In this document: piece by piece, positions 6,195 through 7,216 of the stretch | Position numbering within the stretch: position 1 is the stretch's first letter | How the letters are laid out: each line of letters opens with the position of its first letter | DNA from: Candidatus Roizmanbacteria bacterium | GTDB lineage: Bacteria; Patescibacteriota; Microgenomatia; GCA-001788215; 2-01-FULL-40-14 | Assembly: GCA_016203755.1 (NCBI GenBank) | Contig: JACQMD010000094.1 | Location: forward strand, 1 to 7,216 | Direction of reading: 5' to 3' | DNA: 7,216 bases | Program-made: the position numbers and the translations under genes | Notes under the pieces: generated by a model | Told to the model about the DNA's origin: nothing | The model's database searches: none | Seen by the model: only the letters and a program-made list of their open reading frames with translations

Positions 6195-7216
6195 CTATTC
6201 TCCCTTTCTCTTCTTCCACACTTCTTTGAGGATTTTTTTGGCGGTTTCGGGGTTTTCAAAAAGATATGCTTTTGCTGCCTCCTGCCCTTGACCAATTACC
6301 TTATCTTCATATTTAAGGAATGCGCCACTTTTTTGAATTGCACCCGTTGCAACTCCCAAATCAATAATCTCACCAGCCCGCGAAATGCCTTTTGCATCAA
6401 TATCAAATTCAGCCACTTGAAACGGAGACGCTACTTTATTTTTCACTACTTTCACGCGGTGTCTGCTGCCAACGATTTCTTCTCCTTTTTTGAGTGTCTG
6501 AATCTTACGAATATCAAGCCGTACTGATGCATAAAATTTCATCGCAAGTCCGCCGGGAGTTGTTTCGGGATTGCCAAACATCACGCCAATTTTCTGCCTG
6601 AGCTGATTGGTAAAAATGGCAATTGTTTTTGATTTGGATATGACGCCGGTGAGTTTGCGAAGCGCTTGCGACATAAGACGCGCTTGCATGCCCATCATGG
6701 CATCTCCCATTTCTCCCTCAATTTCAGCACGTGGCACAAGCGCTGCAACAGAATCGATCACGAGAACATCAACTCCTCCGCTTCGTATAAGCATTTCAGC
6801 AATTTCCAACGCCTGTTCCCCCGTGTCGGGTTGGGATATAACAAGATCGTCAAGATTGACGCCGATTTTTTCCGCCCATACCGGATCGAGTGCGTGTTCT
6901 GCATCGATAAATGCTGCCACTCCACCGCGTTTTTGGGCTTGAGCTATGATAGAAAGACAAACCGTCGTTTTTCCCGATGCTTCGGGACCGAAGATTTCAA
7001 TAATTCTTCCCCGCGGAATTCCTCCCACTCCCAATGCAAAATCAAGGGTGTATGAACCGGTGGGAAGTACATCTTCTTCTGTTGCCGCCTTCCGCTCACC
7101 GAGAAGCATGATCGCGCCTTTACCGTATTGGCGCTCAATTTGCTCCATCGCCATCCGCACCGCGGTGAGTTTTGCCGAAGGTCTGCCGCGATTGTCTTTT
7201 TTATCTTCCTGGAGAT
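6195..7216 (-). CDS. recA: Recombinase RecA (N-terminus off window)
   Basis: RecA forms ATP-dependent filaments on single-stranded DNA for homologous recombination and the SOS response in the cytoplasm. 339 residues are visible, and the frame is open to the right edge, so the true start lies outside; the GTG at 7160 is internal. Counting from the first complete codon, the Walker A motif GPEASGKTT is at 76-84, the catalytic glutamate in DAEHALDP at 106, Walker B VLVIDS at 150-155, and the DNA-binding L2 loop TNQLRQKIGVMFGNPETTPG at 202-221. At least 24 residues, many charged or polar, precede QIERQYGKG, more than the 16 in E. coli. The protein ends soon after NPETAKKI with a basic KKRKGE, so the acidic tail of E. 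coli RecA is absent. The stop is TAG. The next gene begins 74 bases on in the same direction, so read-through is possible. Confidence 0.98.
   Translation of the reverse strand, partial: LQEDKKDNRGRPSAKLTAVRMAMEQIERQYGKGAIMLLGERKAATEEDVLPTGSYTLDFALGVGGIPRGRIIEIFGPEASGKTTVCLSIIAQAQKRGGVAAFIDAEHALDPVWAEKIGVNLDDLVISQPDTGEQALEIAEMLIRSGGVDVLVIDSVAALVPRAEIEGEMGDAMMGMQARLMSQALRKLTGVISKSKTIAIFTNQLRQKIGVMFGNPETTPGGLAMKFYASVRLDIRKIQTLKKGEEIVGSRHRVKVVKNKVASPFQVAEFDIDAKGISRAGEIIDLGVATGAIQKSGAFLKYEDKVIGQGQEAAKAYLFENPETAKKILKEVWKKRKGE

Noticed and set aside
7158..7160. GTG as the start of recA
   Set aside because: The frame stays open upstream to the window edge and encodes a plausible polar RecA N-terminus, so this codon is an internal valine.

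Overview
The window carries five genes, all on the minus strand, so they are read from high to low coordinates: recA (its 5' end runs off the right edge), a membrane-anchored thioredoxin-like protein, a DipZ-type fusion of a CcdA electron-transfer domain with a thioredoxin domain and a C-terminal beta domain, a PBP1C-type bifunctional penicillin-binding protein, and the N-terminal 449 residues of a large membrane-anchored protein built from Ig/macroglobulin-like domains (its 3' end runs off the left edge). The last is most likely a bacterial alpha-2-macroglobulin, because such genes are classically adjacent to pbpC. Gene density is high and no gap reaches 150 bases.

Organism: a bacterium with moderate GC (mid-40s percent by eye) and A/T-rich gaps. 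RecA lacks the acidic C-terminal tail, exported proteins are anchored by transmembrane segments rather than a lipobox, and the gaps contain degenerate 7-bp periodic repeats. This suits a small-genome monoderm lineage such as Patescibacteria (CPR), but that is an inference from style; no taxonomic marker was searched.

Layout from right to left: recA (7216-6195); a 74-base gap with five 7-bp units of GTAANNN; thioredoxin-like gene (6120-5566); a 142-base gap almost filled by a 125-bp imperfect dyad whose outer arms are inverted arrays of ATTAGNN units; dipZ-like gene (5423-3663), with an in-frame 9-bp tandem repeat that is also a G-quadruplex candidate; a 39-base gap with a good Shine-Dalgarno site pointing to a TTG start; pbpC (3623-1395); a 47-base gap; the Ig/macroglobulin-like gene (1347 to edge).

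How the genes may work together: the four genes after recA all act at or outside the cytoplasmic membrane. The DipZ-like protein should pass reducing power across the membrane to its own outer thioredoxin domain and perhaps to the separate anchored thioredoxin. PBP1C polymerises and cross-links peptidoglycan and has exactly two extracytoplasmic cysteines, a plausible client. The macroglobulin-like protein would trap proteases or guard the envelope where PBP1C works. The families are known; the unusual points are their combination in one tandem cluster, the multi-pass anchor of the macroglobulin-like protein, and the short-period repeats.
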